A stretch of DNA of 9,840 bases from Deltaproteobacteria bacterium (GCA_021815525.1 JAKAGN010000064.1:1-9840); one strand, 5' to 3'; positions 1-6,184 are shown, numbered from the stretch's first letter. Notes: generated by a model not told the origin, from the letters alone. A program made the numbers and translations.

Positions 1-256
1 TGGCCACGTGGGCGTGATGGCCGTGCTTCTTGTGGGCGTGGTGAGGCTTCGCGGCGGCGGACATGTCCATGTGGGACATTCCCGTCGCGCCCGCCGGGGC
101 CACGCCGGCGGCGGGGGCCGGGGCCGCGCCGGGAGCGGATACCGCCGGCGCCTTGGCCGGGCCGGGCTTGTCGGCGGCGTGGGCCGTGGCCCCCATCATC
201 ATGAGGCAGAAAGCAAAAACAATCGCAAGGGTTCCCAAAAGCTTTTTCGTGTTCAT
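1..256 (-). CDS. Small exported Ala/Pro- and His-rich protein, 3' end cut off by the window edge
   Basis: Reading the minus strand from ATG at 256 gives an open frame of 85 codons that runs off the window. It begins MNTKKLLGTLAIVFAF and continues to MMMGATAHAA, a clear Sec signal peptide (KK at 4-5, hydrophobic core, AHA cleavage site near residue 27). The mature part is an Ala/Pro/Gly linker followed by a Met/His segment (MSHMDMS) and a His/Lys cluster (HHAHKKHGHHAHVA). A GAGAGG ribosome site sits 8 bases before the start. The His-rich tail suggests periplasmic metal binding, but this is inference from composition only; I do not recognise a family. Plus-strand frames over the same bases are low-complexity shadows. 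The C terminus is not visible, so total length is unknown. Confidence 0.6.
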   Translation of the reverse strand, partial: MNTKKLLGTLAIVFAFCLMMMGATAHAADKPGPAKAPAVSAPGAAPAPAAGVAPAGATGMSHMDMSAAAKPHHAHKKHGHHAHVA

Positions 257-435
257 GACGGCGGCCTCTCGCAAAAAATGTTGTCGGTCCCTTATCTCGT
301 CCAGCCCCCTTGGCGGGCGCACGGGGCCTTCATCTGGATGGGAAGCATACTCCGGTCACCATTACACGGAGATTGGCCGTACATTATTTTTCAGTAAGGT
401 TTGAACACAACCTTTCTTGCGTAAAGTTTGCGGCG

Positions 436-466
436 AAAAGGCCCGCCGGCCGGTGTCATCCCGGCC
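436..466 (-). terminator. Weak terminator-like hairpin after the EFR1 ferredoxin gene
   Basis: On the minus strand, about 40 bases past the ferredoxin stop, GGCCGG pairs with CCGGCC (461-466 with 448-453) around a 7-base loop. A short TTTT run follows at 436-439. The stem is GC-rich but the T-run is short and 8 bases away from the stem, so efficiency is doubtful. Confidence 0.35.
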
Positions 467-503
467 AAGCCCCGATCATGTCCCTTTCTGCTGCGATAAA
501 ATT

Positions 504-1328
504 TCAGGCGTCGCGCCCTTCGCCCCCGGACTTGCGCAGTATTTTCACCATCTCCGCCACGTTGCGGCCCTTGTTGTAGAAGTCCGCACCGAAGCGGGGA
601 AGCCGCCAGGCGTTCTTGGGACACACGTTGATGCAGGTGCAGCAGCCCTGGCACTTGGCCCTGTCCCACGTAAGGTCGCTGCCGCTTCCGGATAGCGCCC
701 CGGCCGGGCAAAGGGTGAGGCAGAAGCCGCAGCCGAGGCAGGCCTCCTTGTCGAAGGCGCGCGGCCCCATGAAAAGGAGCGGCCCGTCGATGGGCGTGCC
801 TGCGCCGATCCAGTGGAGCGGGTTCACCGGGTTGAAGAAGGGCTTACGCTTTTTGGCCGCGGGATCAAGGCTCCGCGCAAGAAAGTCCCTGAGTGCGTTG
901 AAGGACGCCTCGTTGGGAAGCCCGCGCTTGTCCATGAAGGGAAGCCACTTGGCGAAGGGGATGTAGGAGTCGCGGCAGCGGATGAGGGCGTGGTCGAAAA
1001 GCTCGACGTTTTTGGCCGCAAGCGCCTTATGGAGCAAAAACGGTGTGTTGGCCGCGTGCCCGCCCATCGTGACGACGGCCAGCGCCCGCTTGGGGGACTC
1101 CGCCTTCGGCAGGGCCTTCACGTAATCGGCGATCGCTGGCGGAAGTTTCCAGTTGTAGACGGGAAACGCAAGGAGCGTGAGGTCGGCGGAAAGCGCCCGG
1201 CCCAGGGCCTGGCGCGCGGGCGAGACGGACACGTCAAGGCCTTTGGAGACGAGGAATTCCCCCGCGGCCTTCGCAAGGGAGTAGCTGTGACCGGTGCCGC
1301 TGTACCAGACGATCTCGGCGGTTCTCAT
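504..1328 (-). CDS. EFR1-type flavodoxin-like / 2x[4Fe-4S] ferredoxin fusion protein
   Basis: A 274-residue protein with two parts. The N-terminal half is flavodoxin-like: IVWYSGTGHSYSLA at residues 6-19 matches the FMN phosphate-binding loop of flavodoxins, and LAFPVYNWKLPP (53-64) is the second flavin-side loop. The C-terminal part carries two bacterial ferredoxin clusters, C197-x2-C200-x2-C203-x3-C207-P and C226-x2-C229-x2-C232-x3-C236-P, each able to hold a [4Fe-4S] cluster; C230 is an extra cysteine. This arrangement defines the EFR1 family of cytosolic electron carriers in anaerobes; the physiological partner is unknown. The start ATG at 1328 has GAGGGAG a few bases upstream. It lies 45 bases downstream of the duplicated-Cys gene (1374-1763) on the same strand, so the two are probably co-transcribed. 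Confidence 0.88.
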   Translation of the reverse strand: MRTAEIVWYSGTGHSYSLAKAAGEFLVSKGLDVSVSPARQALGRALSADLTLLAFPVYNWKLPPAIADYVKALPKAESPKRALAVVTMGGHAANTPFLLHKALAAKNVELFDHALIRCRDSYIPFAKWLPFMDKRGLPNEASFNALRDFLARSLDPAAKKRKPFFNPVNPLHWIGAGTPIDGPLLFMGPRAFDKEACLGCGFCLTLCPAGALSGSGSDLTWDRAKCQGCCTCINVCPKNAWRLPRFGADFYNKGRNVAEMVKILRKSGGEGRDA

Positions 1329-1373
1329 CTCATCTCCCTCGTTAGTTGAATTTTCGGATAATGCCTTGTCCGG

Positions 1374-1763
1374 TCAGAAGGCCCCCAATTGGCAGGGCTT
1401 GACGCGGATTTCCAGGGACTCGCAGGCGGAAGCCACCTCCATGCGGGAGAGGTCCATGCGGGAGGCGATCTCCCATGCGACCGCACAGGGAAGCCGGTCG
1501 TTCGCAAGCCCCGCGCGGATGGCTGCCGCAAGGTCGGGAGAGACCGAATCCGCCTTCTTCACCACCTTCTTTTCGGGGTAGTAGCCGAAAAGCCCCAGCT
1601 GGCATCTGTTGAGCCGAATCCCCGCCTCGTTGGCGGCAGCTCCCGCCTGGGCGGGCGTAATCCCAAGCTCCTGGGCAAGAGCGAAGGTTTTCGCGCATGT
1701 TATCCTTCCATCCTCGGCGCGCTCGCGGATTTTTCCGGCGATTTCATCGGCCGCTAGGGTCAT
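1374..1763 (-). CDS. Small protein made of two tandem HTH-like repeats, each with C-x30-CQLG
   Basis: 129 residues, not assigned to a named family. The protein is an internal duplication with an offset of 70 residues. Repeat 1 covers about 6-59 and repeat 2 about 77-129, joined by a Lys-rich linker (KKVVKK, 65-70). C23 and C54 of repeat 1 correspond to C93 and C124 of repeat 2. Both second cysteines are in an identical CQLG motif followed by xF, and both cysteine pairs are 31 residues apart. The segment LAQELGITPAQAGAAANEAGI (29-49) reads like a helix-turn-helix or winged-helix core, but DNA binding is not shown. Paired cysteines beside an iron-sulfur flavoprotein gene suggest metal or redox sensing (inference). 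The ATG at 1763 has an AAGGA ribosome site at normal spacing, and the stop is 45 bases before the ferredoxin gene, consistent with one operon. Confidence 0.8.
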   Translation of the reverse strand: MTLAADEIAGKIRERAEDGRITCAKTFALAQELGITPAQAGAAANEAGIRLNRCQLGLFGYYPEKKVVKKADSVSPDLAAAIRAGLANDRLPCAVAWEIASRMDLSRMEVASACESLEIRVKPCQLGAF

Positions 1764-1818
1764 TTTCGTTTTCCTTTTGTTTTACAGAAGCTTTTCAGCT
1801 ACCCGATACGCCAGCGAA

Positions 1819-1938
1819 GCCTGGCTAAAAACGATGAAATGCAAGGCTAGGCTCCAAGCCAATGAGCAAGCGTACTTTCTGTAAGTGGCGGAATTGGCTT
1901 TGAAGCGCAACGCTAAAGTATCGCGTTTTTAGACGGGC
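1819..1938 (+). repeat. Dispersed 120-base palindromic element, copy A
   Basis: The ends are GCCTGGCTAAAAACG (1819-1833) and CGTTTTTAGACGGGC (1924-1938), inverted with 13 of 15 matches. Inside, AAGCCAAT near 1856-1863 pairs perfectly with ATTGGCTT near 1893-1900. It fills the gap between folC (stop 1941) and the start of the duplicated-Cys gene. No target-site duplication is evident. It is oriented as copy B and opposite to copies C and D. Confidence 0.85.
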
Positions 1939-1940
1939 TG

Positions 1941-3263
1941 TCAGGCCATATCGTCCCACAGCCGAAAGTCCCCGTCCCACAGGCCCCGCTCGCGCAGGGC
2001 CACAAGGGCCTCCCCCACCATGTAGAGGGAGCCGGTCACAAGGACCGTGTCGTTAAGGCCCGCCTCGGAAAGGGCCGCCGACAGGGCCTCCGCCACGTTT
2101 TCGGCCACGCGGACCTTGCCGCCCGGCACCGGGCAAAGCTCCAATACCCGCTCCGGGGACACGGCCCGGTCCACGGAGGGGCTCGTGAGATGTATCCTGC
2201 GGCAGCGCGCGGCAAGCTCCCCCATCATGCGGGCGTAGGGCTTGTCCTCAAGGAAGCCCGCCACAACGATTAGGCGCGCGGGCGGGGTGCTGCGGTCGAG
2301 GTGCGCCGCAAGGCGGCCCATGGCGTCCCGGTTGTGGGCCCCGTCGAGTATTATCCGGGGGGACCGGGAGACCTCCGAAAGCCGCCCTAGCCAGCGCACG
2401 GATTTGAGGCCCGCGCGGACCGCCTCCTCGGGGATGTTTACGCCCGCTTTGGAGAGGATTTCGGCGGCCGCCATAACGAGGGCCGCGTTGGTCACCTGGT
2501 GCGCGCCGGGGAGCGCCTTCCCCACGCCCGTAAGTCTTTGGCCCAGGCCCCGGTAATCGAAGGAGCCGTCGCGCCGCCTGCGGGCGGAAAAATCCCGGCC
2601 AAGGAGATATAGCGGGGCTCGGCGCTCTTCGCCGATCCTTGAAAGCACCGCCACCACACTTTTCTGACGCGCGGCGGTCACCACAGGGACGCCCTCCTTG
2701 ATGATCCCGCCCTTTTCGGCGGCTATCCTGGCCACGGTGCCTCCGAGGTAGAACTGGTGCTCGCGCGATATGTTGGTGATGACGGAAAGCTCGGGGCGGA
2801 TGACGTTGGTGGCGTCCAGGCGGCCGCCCATGCCGGTCTCCACCACGGCCCAGTCCACGCCGAGCGCCGCGAACATGCGGAAGGCCATTGCGGTGGTGTA
2901 CTCGAAGAAGGTGGGGGAGCGGTCTAAGCCCTTGGTTTTCTTTAGGGCGAGGTAGCTTTCCAGCACCTCCCCGTCCGTTACCGGGCGGCCGTCCACGCAA
3001 AAGCGCTCGTTGATGCTAACGAGGTGCGGGCTGGTGTAGACCCCCACCCGGAAACCCGCCCGGTGAAGCACCGAGGCGAGGCCCGCCGCCACCGAGCCCT
3101 TGCCGTTGGTGCCCGCGATATGGACCGCGCGGAAGCGCTCCTGGGGGTTTCCAACGGCATCCAGCATGGCGGTGATGGTTTCAAGGCCCAGCTTGATGCC
3201 GAAGCGGCCCAGCGAAAAAAGCTCCTTCAAGCTTTCGCAGTAGAGGTCCTGGTCCAGGCTCAT
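1941..3263 (-). CDS. folC: Bifunctional folylpolyglutamate synthase / dihydrofolate synthase
   Basis: A 440-residue cytosolic Mur-ligase-type enzyme that ATP-dependently joins glutamate to dihydropteroate and to folates. Visible motifs are the P-loop GTNGKGS (51-57), TSPH (78-81), FFEYTTAMAF (119-128), VETGMGGRLDATN (141-153), the AAEKGGIIKE segment with the expected modified lysine (K184), HQVTNA (255-260) and LDGAHN (306-311), the start of the C-terminal glutamate-ligase domain. Length is normal for the family. The start is placed at ATG 3263, preceded by AGGGG; an upstream in-frame ATG at 3332 would add residues HFSVFIQA, which are translated repeat DNA of copy B and not FolC. The usual partner accD is absent here. 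Directly oriented repeat copies A and B flank the gene, and the rpsU terminator lies upstream, so it needs its own promoter between about 3264 and 3430. Confidence 0.95.
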   Translation of the reverse strand: MSLDQDLYCESLKELFSLGRFGIKLGLETITAMLDAVGNPQERFRAVHIAGTNGKGSVAAGLASVLHRAGFRVGVYTSPHLVSINERFCVDGRPVTDGEVLESYLALKKTKGLDRSPTFFEYTTAMAFRMFAALGVDWAVVETGMGGRLDATNVIRPELSVITNISREHQFYLGGTVARIAAEKGGIIKEGVPVVTAARQKSVVAVLSRIGEERRAPLYLLGRDFSARRRRDGSFDYRGLGQRLTGVGKALPGAHQVTNAALVMAAAEILSKAGVNIPEEAVRAGLKSVRWLGRLSEVSRSPRIILDGAHNRDAMGRLAAHLDRSTPPARLIVVAGFLEDKPYARMMGELAARCRRIHLTSPSVDRAVSPERVLELCPVPGGKVRVAENVAEALSAALSEAGLNDTVLVTGSLYMVGEALVALRERGLWDGDFRLWDDMA

Positions 3264-3306
3264 GAATTTTCCCCTGACGGCCCCTTGGAAAAGGGCTCGA
3301 TGCGCA

Positions 3307-3426
3307 GCCTGGATAAAAACGCTGAAATGCAAGGCGCGCGAGAAGCCGATGAGGGAGCGTACTCTTTTGTACGTGACCGAACTCGGCTTTGAAGTGCAAC
3401 GCAGCAGTTCACGTTTTTAGACGGGC
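3307..3426 (+). repeat. Dispersed 120-base palindromic element, copy B
   Basis: The ends are GCCTGGATAAAAACG (3307-3321) and CGTTTTTAGACGGGC (3412-3426); pairing extends outward by CA on the left against TG on the right. The inner stem is AGCCGA (3344-3349) with TCGGCT (3383-3388). The centre GCGTACTCTTTTGTACGT is itself a small hairpin. It lies between the folC start (3263) and the rpsU terminator (3431-3463), so any folC promoter is in or right next to it. Confidence 0.85.
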
Positions 3427-3430
3427 TGCC

Positions 3431-3463
3431 AAAAAAAAGGCCCGGCATTGTACATGCCGGGCC
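3431..3463 (-). terminator. Strong rho-independent terminator of rpsU
   Basis: A perfect 10-bp stem, GGCCCGGCAT (3439-3448) with ATGCCGGGCC (3454-3463), closes a 5-base loop. On the minus strand it is followed directly by eight T (3431-3438). It is 24 bases past the rpsU stop codon and should insulate folC from rpsU transcription. Confidence 0.93.
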
Positions 3464-3487
3464 GAGAAAACTTCCGCAAAACGGGGG

Positions 3488-3697
3488 TCAGCGGCTGCGC
3501 TTGCGGGCAGCCGCCCGGATGCGGCGAAGCATTTCGCGCTGCTTGCGGCGCTTGCACTCGCTGGGTTTTTCGTAGGCCTTTTTCATCTTGAGCCGCCGAA
3601 ACAGGCCGTCGTTCTGGATTTTCTTCTTGAGAACGCGCATGGCCTTTTCCAGGTCGTTGTCATAAACCTTGACTTCGAGATTACTTGGTTCCGCCAC
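3488..3697 (-). CDS. rpsU: 30S ribosomal protein bS21
   Basis: A small, very basic ribosomal protein with the diagnostic core LEVKVYDNDLEKAMRVLKKK, then IQNDGLFRRLKMKKAYEKPSE and an Arg/Lys-rich C-terminal helix ending RRIRAAARKRSR. It binds the 30S platform and aids initiation. No ATG exists at the expected start. A GTG at 3706 would have AAAGGGGG almost touching it, whereas GTG at 3697 has that site about 8 bases away. The 69-residue product from 3697 (MAEPSNLEVKV...) is therefore preferred, with a six-residue extension relative to the usual start. It is monocistronic, with a promoter candidate at 3751-3778 and a strong terminator at 3431-3463. Confidence 0.94.
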   Translation of the reverse strand: MAEPSNLEVKVYDNDLEKAMRVLKKKIQNDGLFRRLKMKKAYEKPSECKRRKQREMLRRIRAAARKRSR

Positions 3698-3750
3698 CTG
3701 CCACACCCCCTTTGCTGTTCAATTTTGCACATTAAAAATCGTAACGGCAT

Positions 3751-3778
3751 ATATTAATGGAACCGGCCCCGATTGCAA
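3751..3778 (-). promoter_or_regulatory. Candidate sigma70 promoter for rpsU
   Basis: On the minus strand TTGCAA (3778-3773), a 16-base spacer and TAATAT (3756-3751) lie about 54 bases before the GTG start at 3697, in a locally AT-rich patch between two GC-rich genes. The match to consensus is moderate. Confidence 0.45.
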
Positions 3779-3800
3779 GCGAAATATGAACAGGCCGATT

Positions 3801-3816
3801 AAAAACGCGATCCGCG
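3801..3816 (-). terminator. Short terminator-like hairpin after the DUF2520 gene
   Basis: On the minus strand, right after the stop (3819-3821), CGCG (3813-3816), ATC-complement loop and CGCG (3806-3809) are followed by five T (3801-3805). The stem is only 4 bp, so termination is likely weak. The T-run side also resembles the TAAAAACGCG end of the dispersed repeats. Confidence 0.35.
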
Positions 3817-3818
3817 GC

Positions 3819-4694
3819 TCAGTCCTTGAAAAGCTCCATGAGCTTCTCTGCGGCTTCTTCCGTAAGGCCCCCCTTGGCCTTGGCCAGCGGCACGGTGTGG
3901 GCGCCAAGGCGCTTGTAGAGGGGCACCAGGGCCGGGAGGCGCGCTGCCATCTCGCTCAAATGCCGCTCGACGGTGGCCACGTCCCCCCGCGCGATGGGGC
4001 CCGTCAGGGCCGCCGGTATGCCCTTGGACTCGATGTTGGCCAGGGTCCCGTGGATCAGTGGCAGGAGCCCCCGCAGGGACTGCTCCGCGTCGATACCCGC
4101 CGCCTCGTTCAAGGAAAAGGCCATGGAAAGGAGCGTCACCAGGTAGTTGGAGGCCGTCACCGCCGCCGCGTGGTAGAGGGCCTTGGCCTCCGCGTTGACG
4201 CGGGCGTGGAACGCGCCCAGGTCCGCGGCCACCATGCGACCGGCGGCCAGGGCCTCGGGGTCGCCCTCAACCGTCACCAGGATTCCAGAGAACAGGTTGA
4301 CGCCCGGGCGCGCGCCCGCGAAGCTCTGCATGGGGTGCATGGAGCCCGCGAAGGCCCCGGCCTTCCTTGCGCTTTCCAGGATGGCCGACGAGAGCGCGCC
4401 GCTCGAGTGGAGCACCACCGCGCCCTTAGCGAAGCCGCCGTTTTCCGCGATCTTCCGGCACACCCCCTCCACCGCGTCGTCGGGGGTGGTCAAGAATACC
4501 AAAGAGGCGTTTTTGGTGATTTCCCAGGGGCTTGTGCCGTAAGCATCGGTCTCCAGCTCCCGGGCGACCCTTTCCGCCGACGAGAGCGAGCGGCTGGCGA
4601 CTCCGGCCACGGGGTAGCCGGCCTGGAAAAGAAGCCTCCCCAGGGCGGTCCCAAGGGTTCCGCATCCCACTATAGCGAAGGACGGCTTAGACAT
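3819..4694 (-). CDS. Rossmann-like / DUF2520 NAD(P)-binding protein, candidate ketopantoate reductase
   Basis: 291 residues. The N-terminal Rossmann fold starts SFAIVGCGTLGTALG with G10-x-G12-x2-G15 as dinucleotide-binding loop. Further family signatures are HSSGALSS (96-103), HPMQSFAG (120-127), the helical YHAAAVTASNYLVTL (174-188) and LTGPIARGD (230-238), all typical of Rossmann-like plus DUF2520 two-domain proteins, a 6-phosphogluconate-dehydrogenase-like fold. The ATG at 4694 has AAGGAG at good spacing. panB lies upstream on the same strand, 344 bases away with repeat copy C between. From memory, proteins of this type include the alternative ketopantoate reductase PanG, which reduces the PanB product; that makes a pantothenate role plausible, but it is inferred from context. 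Other reductase or imine-reductase activities remain possible. Confidence 0.85.
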   Translation of the reverse strand: MSKPSFAIVGCGTLGTALGRLLFQAGYPVAGVASRSLSSAERVARELETDAYGTSPWEITKNASLVFLTTPDDAVEGVCRKIAENGGFAKGAVVLHSSGALSSAILESARKAGAFAGSMHPMQSFAGARPGVNLFSGILVTVEGDPEALAAGRMVAADLGAFHARVNAEAKALYHAAAVTASNYLVTLLSMAFSLNEAAGIDAEQSLRGLLPLIHGTLANIESKGIPAALTGPIARGDVATVERHLSEMAARLPALVPLYKRLGAHTVPLAKAKGGLTEEAAEKLMELFKD

Positions 4695-4708
4695 TGCTCA
4701 CTCCTTGC

Positions 4709-4827
4709 GCCTGTCTAAAAACGCGAACTGCTGCGTTGCGCTTCACCTCGCGGCTCGGTCACGTACAACAGTACGCTCCCGTCGCGCTCGGTTCGCGCGC
4801 CTTGCATTTCATCGTTTTTATCCAGGC
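4709..4827 (-). repeat. Dispersed 119-base palindromic element, copy C (inverted relative to A and B)
   Basis: The ends are GCCTGTCTAAAAACG (4709-4723) and CGTTTTTATCCAGGC (4813-4827). On the minus strand it reads like copies A and B, including GATGAAATGCAAGGCGCGCG and GCAACGCAGCAGTTCGCG. Its inner stem differs (ACC with GGT instead of AGCC with GGCT). It begins 14 bases upstream of the DUF2520 start codon, so the 5' leader of that gene may run through it. Confidence 0.85.
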
Positions 4828-4848
4828 TTGATGTGCAGACTATTTGGC

Positions 4849-5011
4849 GGGCTTCGTTCGGGAGCCCAAGCTGCGAGACGACTCCTGCCGTTCGGCCCCT
4901 CTTCCGCGTGACAATTGCCGGGCGGCAGTATGCGAAGCCCAAAACCTTGCGGAGCGTTGCGCAGCAACGCGTAGCCACTGGCGGGGGTCCGGGGGAACTC
5001 AGTTCCCCCGG
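4849..5011 (-). other. Hairpin-rich intergenic segment downstream of panB
   Basis: No gene is supported here. Three perfect inverted repeats occur in a row: an 11-bp arm pair around one base (CCGGGGGAACT 4989-4999 with AGTTCCCCCGG 5001-5011), GCGTTGC (4954-4960) with GCAACGC (4964-4970) around GCA, and a longer-range GGGCTTCG (4849-4856) with CGAAGCCC (4933-4940). The first lies 28 bases past the panB stop and could terminate panB, although no T-run follows it on the minus strand. Together they suggest a structured RNA or a second kind of dispersed intergenic repeat present once here. Confidence 0.5.
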
Positions 5012-5038
5012 CCGCCGGAGGCGCCGTTGCTTTTGCTT

Positions 5039-5830
5039 TTATTTCTGGAAGGTGTGCTCGGGGCCGGGGAACTCCTCGGCCTCCACCTCGGCGCGGTAGC
5101 GGGTGAGGCCTTCGCGGGCGATCTTGGCGATTTCCACGTAGCGCTTGGCGAAGCGGGGGACGTGGCCCTCGTTGATGCCCAGCATGTCGTGGAGGACGAG
5201 TATCTGGCCGTCGCAGTCTATGCCCGCGCCTATGCCTATGGTGGGGATGGGGATGGAGGCGGAAATTTTCTGGCTGATGGGTCCCGGGATGCCCTCGAGG
5301 ACCACGGAGAAGGCTCCGGCCTCGGTGACCTTGCGGGCGTCCTCCAGGAGGCGGTCCTCCTCGCGCTGGACCTTGAAGCCGCCCATCACGTGGACGCTTT
5401 GGGGGGTGAGGCCTATGTGGGCCTGAACCGGGATTCCGGCGTCGCGGATGGCGCGGATGGTGTCGCACACGGCGGCTCCGCCTTCGAGCTTGACGGCCGC
5501 GGCGCCTGCTTCCTTGAGGAAGCGGCCGGCGTTCAGGACGGCGTCGCGGCGGCTAGCCTGGTAGCTCATGAAGGGCATGTCGCCCACCACTATGGCGCGC
5601 TTGACGGCGCGGGATACGATGCGGGTATGATAGATCATCTGATCCATCGTGACCGGCAGGGTGGAGGACTCACCCTGCACCACGTTGCCCACGGAATCGC
5701 CCACCAGGATGAGGTCGATCCCGCACTCGTCGGCCATGCGGGCGAAGGGGTAATCGTAGGCGGTGATCGCCGAGATGCGTTTTTTCTCCTGTTTCATCCG
5801 AGCCAGAACCGTCACCGTGATTTTTTCCAT
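5039..5830 (-). CDS. panB: 3-methyl-2-oxobutanoate hydroxymethyltransferase (ketopantoate hydroxymethyltransferase)
   Basis: A 263-residue cytosolic TIM-barrel enzyme that transfers a hydroxymethyl group from methylene-tetrahydrofolate to 2-oxoisovalerate, giving ketopantoate, the first committed step to pantothenate and CoA. Visible motifs are ITAYDYPFARM (22-32), VGDSVGNVVQG (43-53) with metal ligand D45, VVGDMPFMSYQ (81-91) with D84, VKLEGG (113-118) with K114/E116, AHIGLTPQ (137-144), LEGIP (178-182) with E179, and TIGIGAGIDCDGQILVLHDMLG. Length is normal. The start is ATG 5830, with AAGGAG six bases upstream; an in-frame ATG at 5938 lies upstream of the candidate promoter at 5903-5931 and is rejected. 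It uses a folate cofactor (compare folC nearby) and precedes the candidate ketopantoate reductase. panC and panD are not in the window. Confidence 0.96.
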   Translation of the reverse strand: MEKITVTVLARMKQEKKRISAITAYDYPFARMADECGIDLILVGDSVGNVVQGESSTLPVTMDQMIYHTRIVSRAVKRAIVVGDMPFMSYQASRRDAVLNAGRFLKEAGAAAVKLEGGAAVCDTIRAIRDAGIPVQAHIGLTPQSVHVMGGFKVQREEDRLLEDARKVTEAGAFSVVLEGIPGPISQKISASIPIPTIGIGAGIDCDGQILVLHDMLGINEGHVPRFAKRYVEIAKIAREGLTRYRAEVEAEEFPGPEHTFQK

Positions 5831-5902
5831 GAGTGGCTCCTTCTTGGTGGTGGTGGGGGCGGCCTTTTTGGGGGAAAGGCCGGGTGAAACGGGGCGGATT
5901 TC

Positions 5903-5931
5903 CTTATAACGGACTTTCCGGCCGCAGGCAA
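5903..5931 (-). promoter_or_regulatory. Candidate sigma70 promoter for panB
   Basis: The minus strand carries TTGCCT (5931-5926), a 17-base spacer and TATAAG (5908-5903; 5 of 6 to consensus). Transcription would start near 5896, leaving a leader of about 65 bases before ATG 5830. This supports the shorter panB start. Confidence 0.6.
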
Positions 5932-5984
5932 TGCTCAAATGGCGAACGGAAATTCCAGGTCGCCCAATAACTGTCTCATACCTG

Positions 5985-6136
5985 ATAAAAGTTATTATTA
6001 ATGGCGTTCTGTAAGCTTCTTCGGCTCGTGGTGGTCCGGCGTTAAAAAATATATTATCTTATTAATTGTATTAATCGTTGATGATAACTCGTAATATATT
6101 GGCTGAAACTGATATTAGTTGAAAAAAATTTTTTCA
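5985..6136. other. AT-rich divergent intergenic island with repeated TATTAAT and an A/T-tract palindrome
   Basis: The gap 5831-6362 between divergent panB and the PAS-LuxR gene contains an AT-rich block, sharply unlike the surrounding GC-rich DNA. TATTAAT occurs three times (5996-6002, 6060-6066, 6069-6075), and AATATATT twice near 6050 and 6093. TGAAAAAA-A-TTTTTTCA (6120-6136) is an odd-centred perfect palindrome. No coding frame is convincing. It is likely a regulatory or bent-DNA region; the binding protein is unknown. Confidence 0.45.
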
Positions 6137-6141
6137 GGGGA

Positions 6142-6151
6142 TGACATGTAA
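6142..6151 (+). promoter_or_regulatory. TGACATGT motif upstream of the PAS-LuxR promoter
   Basis: TGACATGTAA lies four bases before the -35 of the PAS-LuxR promoter. The same TGACATGT core is the centre of the perfect palindrome at 7664-7677 in front of the TRAP gene. Both are followed by A-x-T and TTTG. It is possibly a shared operator, but the match is short. Confidence 0.3.
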
Positions 6152-6155
6152 TTGT

Positions 6156-6184
6156 TTGACAAGCGTAAAGGCTGTGGTTAATAG
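6156..6184 (+). promoter_or_regulatory. Candidate sigma70 promoter for the PAS-LuxR gene
   Basis: A perfect TTGACA (6156-6161), a 17-base spacer and TAATAG (6179-6184; 3 of 6 to consensus). It would give a leader of about 170 bases before ATG 6363, containing the short frame at 6246-6320. Confidence 0.55.

Noticed and set aside
3264..3332. N-terminal extension of FolC beginning MHFSVFIQA
   Set aside because: It is translated repeat DNA (copy B). Similar peptides (HFIVFIQA) appear from copy D, and FolC homology begins at ATG 3263.
3796..3816. Possible solo end of the dispersed repeat after the DUF2520 gene (TTAAAAACGCG)
   Set aside because: Only about ten bases match the repeat terminus; there is no second arm and no conserved GCCTG, so it is treated as a weak terminator.
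3669..4718. 349-codon plus-strand frame over the DUF2520 gene
   Set aside because: Arg/Gly/His-rich shadow; the minus strand has the Rossmann motif and a good ribosome site.
4844..5887. Long plus-strand open frame antisense to panB (347 codons)
   Set aside because: Gly/Ala/Asp/His-rich shadow of panB codon bias with no domain and no ribosome site; panB on the other strand has complete family motifs.
5831..5938. 36-residue N-terminal extension of PanB
   Set aside because: Its ATG lies upstream of the candidate promoter; ATG 5830 has AAGGAG and gives the normal PanB length.
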